A stretch of DNA of 64,000 bases from NCBI GenBank assembly GCA_963716685.1, contig CAVQTR010000002.1, forward strand, positions 392,341 to 456,340, given 5' to 3'. The stretch is from JALYXI01 sp963716685. GTDB lineage: Bacteria > Acidobacteriota > Terriglobia > Bryobacterales > Bryobacteraceae. The notes under the pieces were generated by a model, which searched no databases, was not told the DNA's origin, and was given only the letters and a program-made list of their open reading frames with translations. The translations under genes were made by a program, and so were the position numbers. Below, one piece after another: positions 33,954 to 43,250 of this stretch; within the stretch, counting starts at the first letter, position 1; the number at the start of each line of letters is the position of its first letter.

Positions 33954-34097
33954 CTCGCTCGTGAGGCCTTCGTGCGCAAGGAAGCTCGCCAGAGCGGCCT
34001 GCTCCCCAATTGTTCCACGGTGGGCTCGCGCCGTTCCGCCGCAAACCGGCTCGCCTACGAAACCACGGGTTGGTCGAGCACCATCGGTAATCTGTAG
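33753..34097 (+). pseudogene. Unrecognised helical protein fragment
   Basis: The frame reads QIRLIAEKFAEREKSAGLTQ, QRKPLAQYRHEELEQMKRNF and SYHLAREAFVRKEARQSGLL before losing sense near 34,020. It looks like real, strongly helical and charged protein from a mobile or phage gene, cut at both ends. A small repeat shared with 47,133-47,160 follows directly. Confidence 0.4.
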
Positions 34098-34209
34098 CGG
34101 CGGGCTTGTAGCACCTGCTTCGGGCGGCGAAGAGGTACGTTGTCACCATGGACAATGGACGTGGTATTCCCATCCGAACCTCAAATGGCTCGAGGCCGCT
34201 GCGAGCCTC

Positions 34210-34530
34210 GGTGGACACCCAAAACCGGCCATACAGGGACACCTGAAAACCGGCCAATGCGATAGCTGAATCAGGACATTGAACTGGCGGGGAGATTACT
34301 CTCCGTCACGTGAGCAATGTCTTGAGCGAAGAAAAGAAACAGCAAGTCATCGCGCTGGGACGGCTGGGATGGTCGTTGCGACGCATCGAGAGAGCGGCGC
34401 ATCTTCGGCGCGAAACTGCCGGGGCATATCTCCGAGCTGCGGGAATCGCGGTGCGTCCACCGGGCGGGTGGGGACGGAATGCGGCAAAACCGGCCATAGA
34501 GGTGTCCACCGACTCTGGCGCCGAAAAACC
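34210..34530 (+). mobile_element. IS21-family end with IstA N-terminal fragment
   Basis: A GTG-started frame at 34,310 reads SNVLSEEKKQQVIALGRLGW then SLRRIERAAHLRRETAGAYL and a GWGRNAAKPAIEVSTDSG segment, the helix-turn-helix start of IS21 IstA. After about 75 residues it stops making sense. Upstream, AAACCGGCCA occurs at about 34,219 and 34,248, and again inside the gene, like the repeated transposase sites at IS21 ends. An IstB remnant lies 4.1 kb away on the other strand. Confidence 0.8.
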
Positions 34531-34808
34531 GCCTCGACATCAATTCAGCCGTGGCTTTTTCCCAGCGCGCGAATAGTGCCTGGAGTTCCGGCGTGTTCTC
34601 CACTTCACGTAGAAGAGCGGGTCGTTGTCGGTAAGAATACCACCGATGGCTTCCAGCCGTTTGAGTCGGCGCACGATGTTCACGCAGTCATCCCTGCAAC
34701 TATAACGGCGCCTCCGAGACTCTCGATGATGCGGTCCGGTTCGGCATCGCTCACTTGCCGGGATGCGCGTGCTTCGAGGCGTTCGATGCGGCAAAGTACT
34801 TTCATGTT

Positions 34809-35246
34809 TTACCAGCGACCGGACGTTGCGTCCGTACGGGAGATCCGGGCAGCGCGCTCCAGTTCCGATACGCGAGCCTCGACATCCTCGAGTTCCAGCG
34901 CCTTCATAGTCTGGTTCATGACGCATTCGGCCGCTCGCACCCGCGTGGAGTAGGGGGCATTTTGATCCACCATGATCTTCAACAGCGTTGTGGCAGCTGC
35001 CGAGGAACCCTGCTGCAGGCGTGCCACCGATTGCGAAAAGGCCGCGCGCCGCGCTTCCCGAAAAGCATTTTGAAACTCGGGCACCTTCAACCACCTCAGG
35101 AGCGTTTTGGGATCAATCCCGACGGACCGGGCGGCTTCCTCCACATTGCGCTGGGTCAGCAGGGCCGCAACCGCTTCCTCCTGTTGAGAGGCTCGCAGAT
35201 GCCCGCAGATGTCCGGTCCTGAGAGGTGACCGGAACCGCTTATCAA
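34809..35246 (-). CDS. phBC6A51-type helix-turn-helix (terminase-small-like) protein
   Basis: The 145-residue product has an HTH (AALLTQRNVEEAARSVGI then DPKTLLRWLKVPEFQNAFRE) and a helical C-terminus (APYSTRVRAAECVMNQTMKA), the layout of small terminase-like proteins abundant in Acidobacteria. The first residues, MISGSGH, are encoded by the dispersed repeat (copy C), so the start has been supplied or moved by it. A 40-residue frame, MKVLCRIERLEARASRQVSD..., and then a MNIVRRLKRLEAIGG frame follow on the same strand. Confidence 0.65.
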   Translation of the reverse strand: MISGSGHLSGPDICGHLRASQQEEAVAALLTQRNVEEAARSVGIDPKTLLRWLKVPEFQNAFREARRAAFSQSVARLQQGSSAAATTLLKIMVDQNAPYSTRVRAAECVMNQTMKALELEDVEARVSELERAARISRTDATSGRW

Positions 35247-35300
35247 GATATAACTGCCGTAGTTTGATTAGCTTAGGACGGCTCAAGCGGATTGAAGCTC
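35191..35300 (+). repeat. Dispersed repeat, copy C (fullest)
   Basis: The most complete copy: GCTCGCAGATGCCCGCAGAT, then GTCCGGTCCTGAGAGGTGAC, CGGAACCGCTTATCAAGATA, TAACTGCCGTAGTTTGATTA and GCTTAGGACGGCTCAAGCGG. Its left half encodes, on the minus strand, the start of the HTH gene. Confidence 0.8.
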
Positions 35301-35365
35301 TGCGACGCACCATCCATGCTTCGACCACATCGTGCGCAACAACCTTTCTTTGGTCCGCACAGAGA

Positions 35366-35617
35366 TCAGAAAACGTGAGCCTTAGAGCGTGTTTTCGACC
35401 TGTTATACAGAGAAGTGAACCCAGCGGCTGTGGCGACGATCATGTTCGCTGCGATAACGGGTGCCGCGTGCATCAAAACTCCATACGCTATCCAGAGGAG
35501 AGCTGCGAGTGCCTGGATCGCTCGCAGCAACCGCGAATTGCGAGAAAGGTAGGAGCACGAAAAGACCCCGGTGGCCATCCATCCCAGCCACTCGGTGGGA
35601 CTGTTATGCCACTGCAT
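35366..35617 (-). CDS. YgjV/semiSWEET-like small membrane protein
   Basis: The 83-residue product has three hydrophobic segments (WLGWMATGVFSCSYL, AIQALAALLWIAYGVLMHA, VIAANMIVATAAGF), typical of YgjV-type inner-membrane proteins related to semiSWEETs. It overlaps the end of the HAD gene by 14 bases and probably forms an operon with it. Confidence 0.65.
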   Translation of the reverse strand: MQWHNSPTEWLGWMATGVFSCSYLSRNSRLLRAIQALAALLWIAYGVLMHAAPVIAANMIVATAAGFTSLYNRSKTRSKAHVF

Positions 35618-36431
35618 GCTCGCCCCCCGGAGTGCGGGAGATGGTCAGGGTGTCCGTCCGAACCTTATCCCAATCCTGCACGATGAAGCCATGGGCGTGA
35701 AGCAGTGCCCGGATCCGGATTGAGTCCCAACCCAGAATGTCTTCAAGAATCGGGACCAGGACGCTCAAGGCGTTGTCGCTGAGGATCGTGCGCTTTGCGA
35801 TCTGCGTGATGTAGCGATTTCCCGAAACCGCGATCGTGAGCCCGTCCAGTCGATTGACGTGCAGCATCACGTGAATATCGGAACTGCCATCTCCTACGTA
35901 GACCAGTGAGTCATGGCTGACCTCAAGTTGCGCCCGCAACTGCTCCACGACAGCGACCTTGCCATAGCCTGCGCGCAGGCACTCGATCGAGCTTACGCTT
36001 CCGGTCTCCCCGTCATAGGCCAATTGCGTGCCATATATGTGGTCTGGCGGCACAATTCCTTCGAGGGCAGACTGAATGACTTCCTGCGGAGCAGCCGAGA
36101 TCACATAGAACGCAAATCGATGGCCTCCGAGGGCTCCCTGCAGCACCTCTGACAGCATCAGAATGTTGCTCTTCAGACGTATGCGCCTGCCCGCTTCAAT
36201 CAGGTGTTCCTTGCGTACACAACGGAAATCAGGATCGTGCAGGAGGAGGTACGCCAATTCGCCGCCCTGCTGAACCAGATGTGTCTCCGAGAGCGCATTT
36301 ACGCGCCTCGAAAACCCCGGAATGCCGAGCATCTCGCTGAGGACCAGACCAGAGTCGTTGAAACTAAGCGTCTGATCGAAATCTGTCATGAAAACGTATT
36401 GCCGGTTGTGAGGCTCAAGTTCAAAAATCAT
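35604..36431 (-). CDS. HAD-superfamily phosphatase (phosphoserine-phosphatase-like)
   Basis: This 275-residue cytoplasmic enzyme has motif I FMTDFDQTLSFNDSG (nucleophile Asp and acid Asp), a motif II Ser in FYVISAAPQEV, a lysine in GYGKVAVVEQL and motif IV YVGDGSSDIHVM, which binds magnesium. The helical cap lies between. Substrate unknown. It is divergent from the GntR-LacI regulator, with a palindrome between them. Confidence 0.88.
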   Translation of the reverse strand: MIFELEPHNRQYVFMTDFDQTLSFNDSGLVLSEMLGIPGFSRRVNALSETHLVQQGGELAYLLLHDPDFRCVRKEHLIEAGRRIRLKSNILMLSEVLQGALGGHRFAFYVISAAPQEVIQSALEGIVPPDHIYGTQLAYDGETGSVSSIECLRAGYGKVAVVEQLRAQLEVSHDSLVYVGDGSSDIHVMLHVNRLDGLTIAVSGNRYITQIAKRTILSDNALSVLVPILEDILGWDSIRIRALLHAHGFIVQDWDKVRTDTLTISRTPGGEHAVA

Positions 36432-36486
36432 AAATTCATCTCCTCTGGTGATTCAGATGGCGGGTGGAGATATCAGGTTCCTAATC

Positions 36487-36508
36487 TGCCATAATTCCTG
36501 TTATGGCA
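36487..36508. promoter_or_regulatory. Palindromic operator between HAD gene and regulator
   Basis: TGCCATAA, TTCCTG, TTATGGCA is a perfect 8-base dyad. It lies 56 bases upstream of the HAD start and just before the likely TTG start of the regulator, so it is well placed for the regulator to control both itself and the HAD operon. Confidence 0.7.
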
Positions 36509-36513
36509 GGTTT

Positions 36514-37626
36514 TTGAATCGATTGGGTTTATCGGCCAAATCATCGCGCCCGCGCTACCTGCAGGTCGAAGAGACACTGCGCCGGGAGATAGCCGCGGGC
36601 AAATACCATCCAGGGCAGAAGCTGCCAAGTGAGGCGGCTCTGGTGAACCGGTTCGGCGTCTCTCGCATTACTGTGGGACGGGCTCTGCATGAGTTACAGA
36701 GGGTTGGGCTCATTGCCGGCATTGCCGGCTCGGGCAATTTCGTGCGGGAGGTTTCGGCGGCCCCCGAATCGCCACTGTTCGGGCTGCTCATTCCCAATCT
36801 GGGTGAGACTGACATCTTCGAGGCTATCTGTCGAGGAATGGCGGCTTCGCCGGAGCCACATGCACTCCTGTGGGGTTCGAACGACGCGGATTCCGATCGT
36901 GAACCCGGAGAACAAGCGCTCGACCTGTGTCGGCAGTTCATCGACCGGAGGGTGAAAGGCGTTTTGTTCGCGCCGCTCGAGTTCGCTCCGAAGAGCACTA
37001 AGGTCAACAAGGAAATCTGCGACTCGCTCAGCGCAGCTGGAATCCCGATCATCCTCCTCGACCGCGACATCGCGCCCTATCCGGAGCGGAGCGGATTCGA
37101 TCTGGTGGGAATTGATAACCATTTGGCGGGTTATCTTGCGACGGACCATCTTCTCTCGCGAAACTGCCGCGAGGCTGCATTTCTTACGATCGCCGAGGCC
37201 GCGCCGACGGTGCGTGCCCGGATGGCAGGGTGGCGAGAGGCGCACGCGGCGCACGCCGTTTCACCGGGTCACCTGCTGATTGCTGTGTCAGATGAGCCCG
37301 ATGCGGTGGAGCGGGCGTGGAAGGACGCTCGCGCAAACGCGTTCGTGTGTGCTAACGACCGGGTAGCGGCGCTGTTGATGCGGACAGTGATCGAGGCTGG
37401 CAAGCGGGTACCTCAGGACGTACGAATCGTCGGGATCGACGATGCGGGATTCGCGAAAATGCTGCCGATTCCACTTACGACAGTGCATCAGCCTTGCCGC
37501 GAGATCGGGCTGATCGCAATCTCGGCGTTGATCCAGCGCATCAACTCGCCCGGATGCCGGCCAGAGAAATACTTTTGCCGTGCCGGCTGGTCGTTCGCCG
37601 CTCGAGCTAGTTGGGGATTCCGGTGA
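36514..37626 (+). CDS. GntR-type HTH fused to LacI-type sensor domain, regulator
   Basis: The winged helix-turn-helix (RYLQVEETLRREIAAGKYHP, PSEAALVNRFGVSRITVGRA, AGSGNFV) is followed by a periplasmic-binding-like domain (LFGLLIPNLGETDIFEAICR, ILLDRDIAPYPE, DLVGIDNHLAGYLATDHL, CANDRVAALLMRTVIEAG). The frame is open from ATG 36448 but that start would put the palindrome inside the gene; TTG 36514 or 36523 is preferred. The sensor probably binds a sugar-like ligand. It likely regulates the divergent HAD gene. Confidence 0.87.
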   Translation: MNRLGLSAKSSRPRYLQVEETLRREIAAGKYHPGQKLPSEAALVNRFGVSRITVGRALHELQRVGLIAGIAGSGNFVREVSAAPESPLFGLLIPNLGETDIFEAICRGMAASPEPHALLWGSNDADSDREPGEQALDLCRQFIDRRVKGVLFAPLEFAPKSTKVNKEICDSLSAAGIPIILLDRDIAPYPERSGFDLVGIDNHLAGYLATDHLLSRNCREAAFLTIAEAAPTVRARMAGWREAHAAHAVSPGHLLIAVSDEPDAVERAWKDARANAFVCANDRVAALLMRTVIEAGKRVPQDVRIVGIDDAGFAKMLPIPLTTVHQPCREIGLIAISALIQRINSPGCRPEKYFCRAGWSFAARASWGFR

Positions 37627-37798
37627 AGCTGAAAGCTCATTCCGGAGGGAAGCCGAACGGCATTCCGGGATGATCCCGAACACCATCGGAGCGCAGCGAC
37701 GCTGGCATCTCGATTGTGCAAGAAGTGTTCGGCTTCGTCAAGAGAAACCTGTCCGGAGCGAAGTGAAGGCGGGATGGTGGTGGCGAGGATGGGGGTGT

Positions 37799-37825
37799 GG
37801 GGCAAGGGGCGCAGTCCCTTGCCCC
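37799..37825. terminator. GC-rich 10-base-arm hairpin after the regulator
   Basis: GGGGCAAGGG, a 7-base loop, CCCTTGCCCC. There is no T tract, so it is a terminator candidate at best; a related shorter stem (GGGCAG/CTGCCC with the same CAGTC loop motif) lies at 63,065-63,082, so it may be a REP-like element. Confidence 0.5.
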
Positions 37826-37911
37826 GCCCAGTACTGTAGCAACCCGCAGTCCGGGAGAAGCAGATTCGTTCTACGGACTTATCAGTTCGGCTCACTGAGC
37901 CACCTCTGACT

Positions 37912-38643
37912 TCACTCGCAGATCGCGAGCGGCTTTTGAGGGCGTAGCTTCGGATCGCAATTTGTATGCGGACAGCTCTCGACGTACAATGACCAGCTCG
38001 TTTCGAGCCCTTCACGAACCTTATAGCCAGACTCTTTCAACGGGTAGAATCCTGCGCGGTTGACCCGAACTGAAAACGTTCCGGGGGAGAGGCCAACGAA
38101 CACAAACTCGCCCTTTGAATCGGTTTTCGTTTTACCGCAAGCAGCGCCTTCGGCGCATATCAAACTCACCTCAGCGCCAGCTAGTGGCCGACTCTTGCTC
38201 AACGTTGGGCTTGGCTGTACACCTACACTTCCGGCAAGATTCCCCACACGAGTACCGGACGGCAGCAGGCGATAATACTCGGGTAGTGGAGTGCTGTGAT
38301 CGCTCCAGCACATCCCACCAACAGTCAGTTCAAGAACTGGCATCGACTTCTGTTCGCCATCCGAAATATGGATCGACTTGACAGTTAACGAAACGAAGCC
38401 AGATTGGAACATTCTCAAGGTGTAATCATCCGGGGTTACATCGGAGAACGTGTATACGCCGGAATCGTCGCTGCGACTTTTAAACGCTCGGCCGCGGTCG
38501 GATCGCAACTCCGCTGTGGTGCCCGAAATTCCAGCTCCGGTAATGTCCTGAACCTTCCCTGTTACCGTCCCTGGTCGATCCTGTGAGATAGAGGGCAGCA
38601 CCAGCAGGCACGTGCCAATCGCAGTGGCCCATAGCACTCGCAT
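37912..38643 (-). CDS. Secreted protein with carboxypeptidase-regulatory-like domains
   Basis: The 243-residue protein has a signal peptide (MRVLWATAIGTCLLVLPSIS) followed by a CarboxypepD_reg-like domain (GTVTGKVQDITGAGISGTTA, then DDSGVYTFSDVTPDDYTLRM) and a second one (SKGEFVFVGLSPGTFSVRVN). Such beta-sandwich proteins are common in Acidobacteria and sit on the cell surface or in the periplasm. Four C-terminal cysteines (CPHTNCDP, ICE) may form disulfides. Confidence 0.8.
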   Translation of the reverse strand: MRVLWATAIGTCLLVLPSISQDRPGTVTGKVQDITGAGISGTTAELRSDRGRAFKSRSDDSGVYTFSDVTPDDYTLRMFQSGFVSLTVKSIHISDGEQKSMPVLELTVGGMCWSDHSTPLPEYYRLLPSGTRVGNLAGSVGVQPSPTLSKSRPLAGAEVSLICAEGAACGKTKTDSKGEFVFVGLSPGTFSVRVNRAGFYPLKESGYKVREGLETSWSLYVESCPHTNCDPKLRPQKPLAICE

Positions 38644-38677
38644 TCGAAGACGATAATAACAGCGGGCGGCTCATTCT

Positions 38678-38858
38678 TCATCCGGGCTTCGGTTTATCGC
38701 CTCGGTTTTTGCGCATCGAATCGCCACGCATCTCGATGCGGTGGGCGTTGTGAACCAACCGGTCGAGGATGCCATCGGCCACGGTCGGATCGCCGATCTG
38801 TTCGTGCCAGCGAGTCACCGGCACCTGCGACGTGAGAATCAGCGAACGAACCTGATAA
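38678..38858 (-). pseudogene. IS21 IstB C-terminal fragment
   Basis: The minus-strand frame reads SLILTSQVPVTRWHEQIGDP, TVADGILDRLVHNAHRIEMR and GDSMRKNRGDKPKPG, the C-terminal end of the IstB ATPase helper. The rest of the gene is missing. Together with the IstA start at 34,310 (opposite strand) it shows at least two IS21 insertions or a rearranged one. Confidence 0.85.
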
Positions 38859-38917
38859 GTTCGGGGCAGCTCCAGAACATCTCAAATCGGGACATCTGAG
38901 GACATTCCAGCGTGTTG

Positions 38918-39334
38918 TCAGACGGCGTCATAAATACTCTGACGGGTCAGTTTCTCAAAGGCGGCCCCGGCCGCATTGAAGTCCCAATTGCTGTAAAGGT
39001 AATGCGCTCCGGGTGCTTCCGATCCTCGCGGCGGAAGATAGCCCCTCTGTCCGAAGCTGCTGGTCGGTAAGTACACCCCGGAACGGGCGGCCAGCAATTG
39101 CCGCAAAGTCGCCGCCTCTTCAATCGAAAGAAAAGCCTTTTTATCATCGAGTCCGAGCTGCTTGACGGCTGTAAACGCGGTGATCGCCGCGATCGGCGTC
39201 GATACCATCGGTTGTTCTGATGGCGAGAACTGTGCCAGGTTCGATTCGGCTGAAACTGTGCTGATCCCGATCGCGGTCCCTATTAGTCCGCGCGTCTGCC
39301 CCGGACACCTTCTCACTTCTGGATTGTCGACCAC
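38918..39334 (-). pseudogene. Serine hydrolase (class C beta-lactamase-like) fragment
   Basis: The frame contains STPIAAITAFTAVKQLGLDD and TLRQLLAARSGVYLP, then APGAHYLYSNWDFNAAGAAF, with the YSN motif of class C/DD-peptidase-like hydrolases. The catalytic SxxK segment and C-terminal half are missing, so it is a remnant. Confidence 0.75.
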
Positions 39335-39421
39335 TCCGGGATTCGCGGGACATAAGGGCGTTTACCGGTCCCGATACTCCCAGCCAGCGCATTGTCTAAC
39401 CGAGACGTTTACCCTGAGACC

Positions 39422-40234
39422 ATGACCTTTGTTCCGCTGTATGACAACGCGTATCGCGGAGACGCTCAGGAAGTCTATCGCCAAATTCGAGCAGAGACCT
39501 ATGACATCGATCTCGGGCAGACCGGCTGGATGAACGCGGAGGAACTGCGAGGGTTTCTGCCGCTGCTGAACTTGAAACACAAAAGCCACGTTTTGGAAGT
39601 CGGCTGCGGCGCAGGTGGATGCGCACTCTATCTAAGTAGGCTGACTGACGCGAGGGTAACAGGAATTGATGTTAATGCGAACGCCATCGAGGAAGCCCGG
39701 TCTGCTGCTGGTTCAGTGCCGGGCGCACGCATCGCTTTCGAGCAGATGGATGCCAACGAGAAGCTACCATTCGAAGATGGGTCGCTCGATGCGGTGTTCT
39801 CGAACGATGCCATGTGCCATATTCCCGATCGCAACGGCACGTTGAAGGAGTGGTGTCGGGTTTTGAAGCCGGACGGCCGGATACTCTTTACTGACGCAAT
39901 GATCGTAACTGGTCCAATCACAAATGAGCAGTTGCTGACGCGCAGTTCGATCGGGTTGTACGTCTTCGTTCCGCCGGGAGAAAATGAGCGCCTGATTCGC
40001 GACGCTGGATTTGAGCTGATCTCGAGCGCCGATCTAACGTCGAATGCGGCCGCGATCTCGAAGCGCTGGCACGATGCGCGTATGCGCAGATATGAGGATC
40101 TGGTCGTGATCGAGGGGAGGTCGACCTTCAAACGTCTACAAGAGTTTCTATCCTGCGTTCATCAGGTGTCCGAGAAGCGCCTTCTGTCTCGATTCGTGTA
40201 CGCAGCACGCCGGCGGACATCAACGGTGGCCTGA
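39422..40234 (+). CDS. Class I SAM-dependent methyltransferase
   Basis: The 270-residue protein has motif I VLEVGCGAGGCALYL, the acidic residue at the end of strand 2 (VTGIDVNANAI), and a motif (DAVFSNDAMCHIPDR) of UbiE-like methyltransferases, followed by ILFTDAMIVTGP. ATG 39422 is preferred over an upstream TTG. The substrate cannot be told; similar proteins methylate small molecules. Confidence 0.85.
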   Translation: MTFVPLYDNAYRGDAQEVYRQIRAETYDIDLGQTGWMNAEELRGFLPLLNLKHKSHVLEVGCGAGGCALYLSRLTDARVTGIDVNANAIEEARSAAGSVPGARIAFEQMDANEKLPFEDGSLDAVFSNDAMCHIPDRNGTLKEWCRVLKPDGRILFTDAMIVTGPITNEQLLTRSSIGLYVFVPPGENERLIRDAGFELISSADLTSNAAAISKRWHDARMRRYEDLVVIEGRSTFKRLQEFLSCVHQVSEKRLLSRFVYAARRRTSTVA

Positions 40235-40404
40235 CTAACCAGATTGCCCGGGCACGGCAATTCTACGGTGTTGCCATACTTAGCTATGGTTTGCGTCCCA
40301 CGGAGATAACGATCATTGTTGGCGTTTTACTATCATGCGGCTGAGAAACGTAGTCCAAGGTCAGGCCGCCAAGCAGTTTTGCCTCAATCCGGTTTTCATT
40401 CAAG

Positions 40405-40684
40405 GCGTTCACCACCTCTAAATCGAGTCTCGCCCGGCTACTTCCGGACAATTGGCACGAAGGTTCTGTGGGGCCGTACCTTCGATGAACGCCATGGACC
40501 GGCCAGTCGTCGCGTAGCGGTGGTGAGCGAAAAATTTGTGCGTCGCTTCCTCGCGCGCGAAGATCCCATTGGCAGACGTTTTGGCATCGGCGGTCCCGCC
40601 GACGCGGGCGATCTGGAAATTGTGGGCGTAATGGCGGATGCCAAATACGAAAGCCCTCGCGAAGTTTTGGACCGGTGCATCTAG
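40405..40684 (+). pseudogene. ABC permease (ADOP type) periplasmic-domain fragment
   Basis: The frame reads NRVSPGYFRTIGTKVLWGRT, then RRVAVVSEKFVRRFL and GDLEIVGVMADAKYESPR, the second MacB_PCD domain of an orphan permease. No membrane segments remain on either side. Confidence 0.8.
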
Positions 40685-40820
40685 TTCAGGTGACGTTGGG
40701 ACATTCAACCGTGGCGACCACGGGCCGGTGTATCCGGCGATGCGGTTATCACCCATTCCGAAAAACAGAGTGACGGCAAATGGGAAAAGAAGGAACGCGA
40801 TGTGTCCTTCCAGGTGCCTG

Positions 40821-40925
40821 GGAGTGAGTTAGTCAGATGTCCGGGACTGGAACGCTTCAATCCGCTTGAGCCGTCCTAAGCTAATCAAACTACGGCAGTT
40901 ATATCTTGATAAGCGGTTTTCGGTA
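40821..40925 (-). repeat. Dispersed repeat, copy D
   Basis: On the minus strand: CCGAAAACCGCTTATCAAGA, TATAACTGCCGTAGTTTGAT, TAGCTTAGGACGGCTCAAGC, GGATTGAAGCGTTCCAGTCC, CGGACATCTGACTAACTCAC. Nearly identical to copy E and, over the shared part, to copy C. Confidence 0.8.
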
Positions 40926-41073
40926 AAGTGATATAATCTGCAACATACATCTCAGACAGGCTCGGAGATAGGGACTGCCTTCCGAAACTGGTGTTTACAC
41001 CGCCTCCGCGAACAGGATTCCGGGGCTGCCAAAGGACGGGCGATTCCCGAAGACGAGCACCGGAGGGAACGGT

Positions 41074-42152
41074 ATGAAAGTCGCCTGGTGGCTGATTCTC
41101 CTGATTCTAACAGGCTCCGCGCAGCACACCGCGCGCGCAGCACGAGCAACGCCTGAGCAGATTCGACTGGCAGCGAGCCGTGCTGTGGCGATCGTCGAAC
41201 GCGGTGCGACGGGCTTCTACAAATCGCAGAATTGCTTCTCTTGTCACAGTCTGGCGCTTCCGATGATGTTGTTCCAGGCGGCGCGCGAGCACGGAGTGCC
41301 CGTGAACGAAGGCGCGGTCCGGGAACTGGCTCTGAAAGCGCTGCTGTCGTTTCCGAACCGCAGCTCGGTCGACGCGGCGGCGCAAGACTTTCTGATGTTT
41401 GACCCCGCGACCGACGACGGCTGGGCACTCATCGGAATGCACGCCGCCGGGGTCGCGCCGAATTTCGTGACGGCAATTTATGCGCAGCGTCTCGCCAGTC
41501 TCCAAGAGGCCGACGGGCACTGGGCGAGCGGCGCGATTCGTCCACCCCAGTCGTACAGTTTGTTCACGGCGACGGCGCTAGTGGTGAGAACGTTGCAGTT
41601 GTACATGCCAACGCAGGGCCGCGAAGAGGCCCGGGCACGCCTTGCGCGCGCAAAACAATGGCTGCTTACGGCACAGCCGCGAGAAACGGAAGACTACACA
41701 TTTCGCCTGCACGGCCTGCTGTGGGCTGGCGCATCACTCGATGAAAGAAGGCGTGCTGCGCGAGACCTGGTTTCGCTGCAGAAGAATGAGGGTGGATGGT
41801 CTCAGCTTCCGCACATGCAATCAGACGCCTATGCGACGGGGGAGGCTCTGATGTCCCTCGATGAAGGCGGCGGACTCCCACCAGCCACACGGCTTGGCAG
41901 AAGGGACTGGAATTCCTATTAGCGACGCAGGACCGCATCGGCGCCTGGCATGTACCTACCAGGATGCTTTCGCCTGCTCCCGTCAGCCCACCGTATTTCG
42001 AGACTGGATTTCCGTATGAAAAGGACCAGTTCATTTCCGCAACCGGAACGTGCTGGGCCGCGATGGCACTACTGGCTGCGTTGCCGAAAGTGGACCGTCC
42101 CGCCGTCGCTTTGCCCCTGCCGGAACTTTCTCCGCGCGGCGTAGAACCCTAG
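41074..42152 (+). pseudogene. Secreted cyclase-like (alpha/alpha) protein with CxxCH motif, frameshifted
   Basis: The start has GGAGGG before ATG. After a signal peptide (VAWWLILLILTGSAQHTARA), a CFSCH heme-c-type motif lies near residue 56, followed by repeats of the squalene-cyclase/prenyltransferase kind (DDGWALIGMHAAGV, QEADGHWASGAIRPPQSYSL, QKNEGGWSQL). The frame breaks near 41,885-41,898 and resumes as EFLLATQDRIGAWHVPTRML to ELSPRGVEP, ending in TAG directly before the next ATG. Confidence 0.7.
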
Positions 42153-43049
42153 ATGGAAACCGCGTTGTTTGGAACCGTTGCGGAATTGAAGTCGAAACTC
42201 GACGGCGGTCTGGACCCGAACATCAAAACAGCCGAAGGCACGACCCTGCTCATCATGGCAGTCCGCGATGCGGAGAAGGTAAAGCTGCTCGTTGGCCGCG
42301 GAGCGGATCCGGAAGCGAAAGCAAAGACCGGTTTTACAACATTTTCGGTGGCGAGCACCTATGGAGGAACTTCAGGCTCACTGATGGCGTTACTGCGAAG
42401 CGGGGTCGAGGCGCGGCGCAAAGCAGGGGTAACCTCCGGCGCAGCCCCGCTCGTGCTGTCCGTCCTCGCGGGTGACCGGGCCAATGTCGCTCTCCTGCTG
42501 TCCCGCGGAGCGGATGTGCGACAGAAGATGATGGTGGGTGGATTGTTTCCCGCCAGCGCTCTGTCTATAGCGGTGAGTCATGGGAATAACGAACTGATCG
42601 GCGTTCTTCTGAATGCCGGGGCAGATCTCCACGAGAAGGACATGAACGGGATGACGGTAATTCATTGGGCTGCACTCGCCGGCCGCGCGGAGACGGTGAA
42701 ATTGCTGGCAGCCCGAGGAGCGGATGTAAATGCGGTCGATAATTTCGGCTACACGCCGTTGCTCTATGCAGCTACAGTCGATTTCGGAGATGCACGGACC
42801 GCATCCACACTCCTGAATGCCCGCGCCGATTGGAGGATCGCAGATAAAGGCGGCCAAACCGCATGGACCCATTCCGTCAACTTTCCTTACATTCGCGCGG
42901 TTCTGGAAAAGGCAGGCGCAAAACAAATAGCGCCAGGATCAATTCAGCAACGCTTCCGAACGCGACGTTTACCAGCCCTCCAATTACGGGCCCGGTTCGT
43001 TTTGCGAGTTGATTGGTTGCCCGGCGCATCCAGTCGGCGATCGGAATGA
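42153..43049 (+). CDS. Ankyrin-repeat protein
   Basis: The 298-residue frame contains about seven ankyrin repeats up to residue 258 (AVRDAEKVKLLVGRGADPEA, GDRANVALLLSRGADVRQKM, GMTVIHWAALAGRAETVKLL, GADVNAVDNFGYTPLL); beyond that the sequence is noise over an antisense fragment. It starts right after a TAG in the same frame as the cyclase-like protein, so the two were probably one protein, secreted, and are now split. Ankyrin repeats bind proteins. Confidence 0.7.
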   Translation: METALFGTVAELKSKLDGGLDPNIKTAEGTTLLIMAVRDAEKVKLLVGRGADPEAKAKTGFTTFSVASTYGGTSGSLMALLRSGVEARRKAGVTSGAAPLVLSVLAGDRANVALLLSRGADVRQKMMVGGLFPASALSIAVSHGNNELIGVLLNAGADLHEKDMNGMTVIHWAALAGRAETVKLLAARGADVNAVDNFGYTPLLYAATVDFGDARTASTLLNARADWRIADKGGQTAWTHSVNFPYIRAVLEKAGAKQIAPGSIQQRFRTRRLPALQLRARFVLRVDWLPGASSRRSE

Positions 43050-43164
43050 TCGCAGCGCCGGAAAGCACAAAATCCAGATCGCAGAAACCGGCTACTAAAG
43101 CGCCAGTGCCAGCGAAACGGAAATCAGGAGGAGCAGAACCGAAACGATCATTCAAACGCGCCAT
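42930..43164 (-). pseudogene. Ca2+/H+ antiporter (Cax) N-terminal fragment
   Basis: The minus-strand frame has DFVLSGAAIIPIADWMRRAT, NQLAKRTGPVIGGLVNVAFG and SVAELILALFVLR, the first transmembrane helices and GNxxE-type segment of CaCA exchangers (here GSVAELI). The remaining nine helices are missing, cut where it meets the ankyrin gene. Confidence 0.7.
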
Positions 43165-43250
43165 TCACCATCTGGACGAACCGGGGTGTGAGTTCCTTGA
43201 AGCGGTCCCGGTCGTGGGATGTCGATTTAACTCGTCTCACGGTTAAGCGA

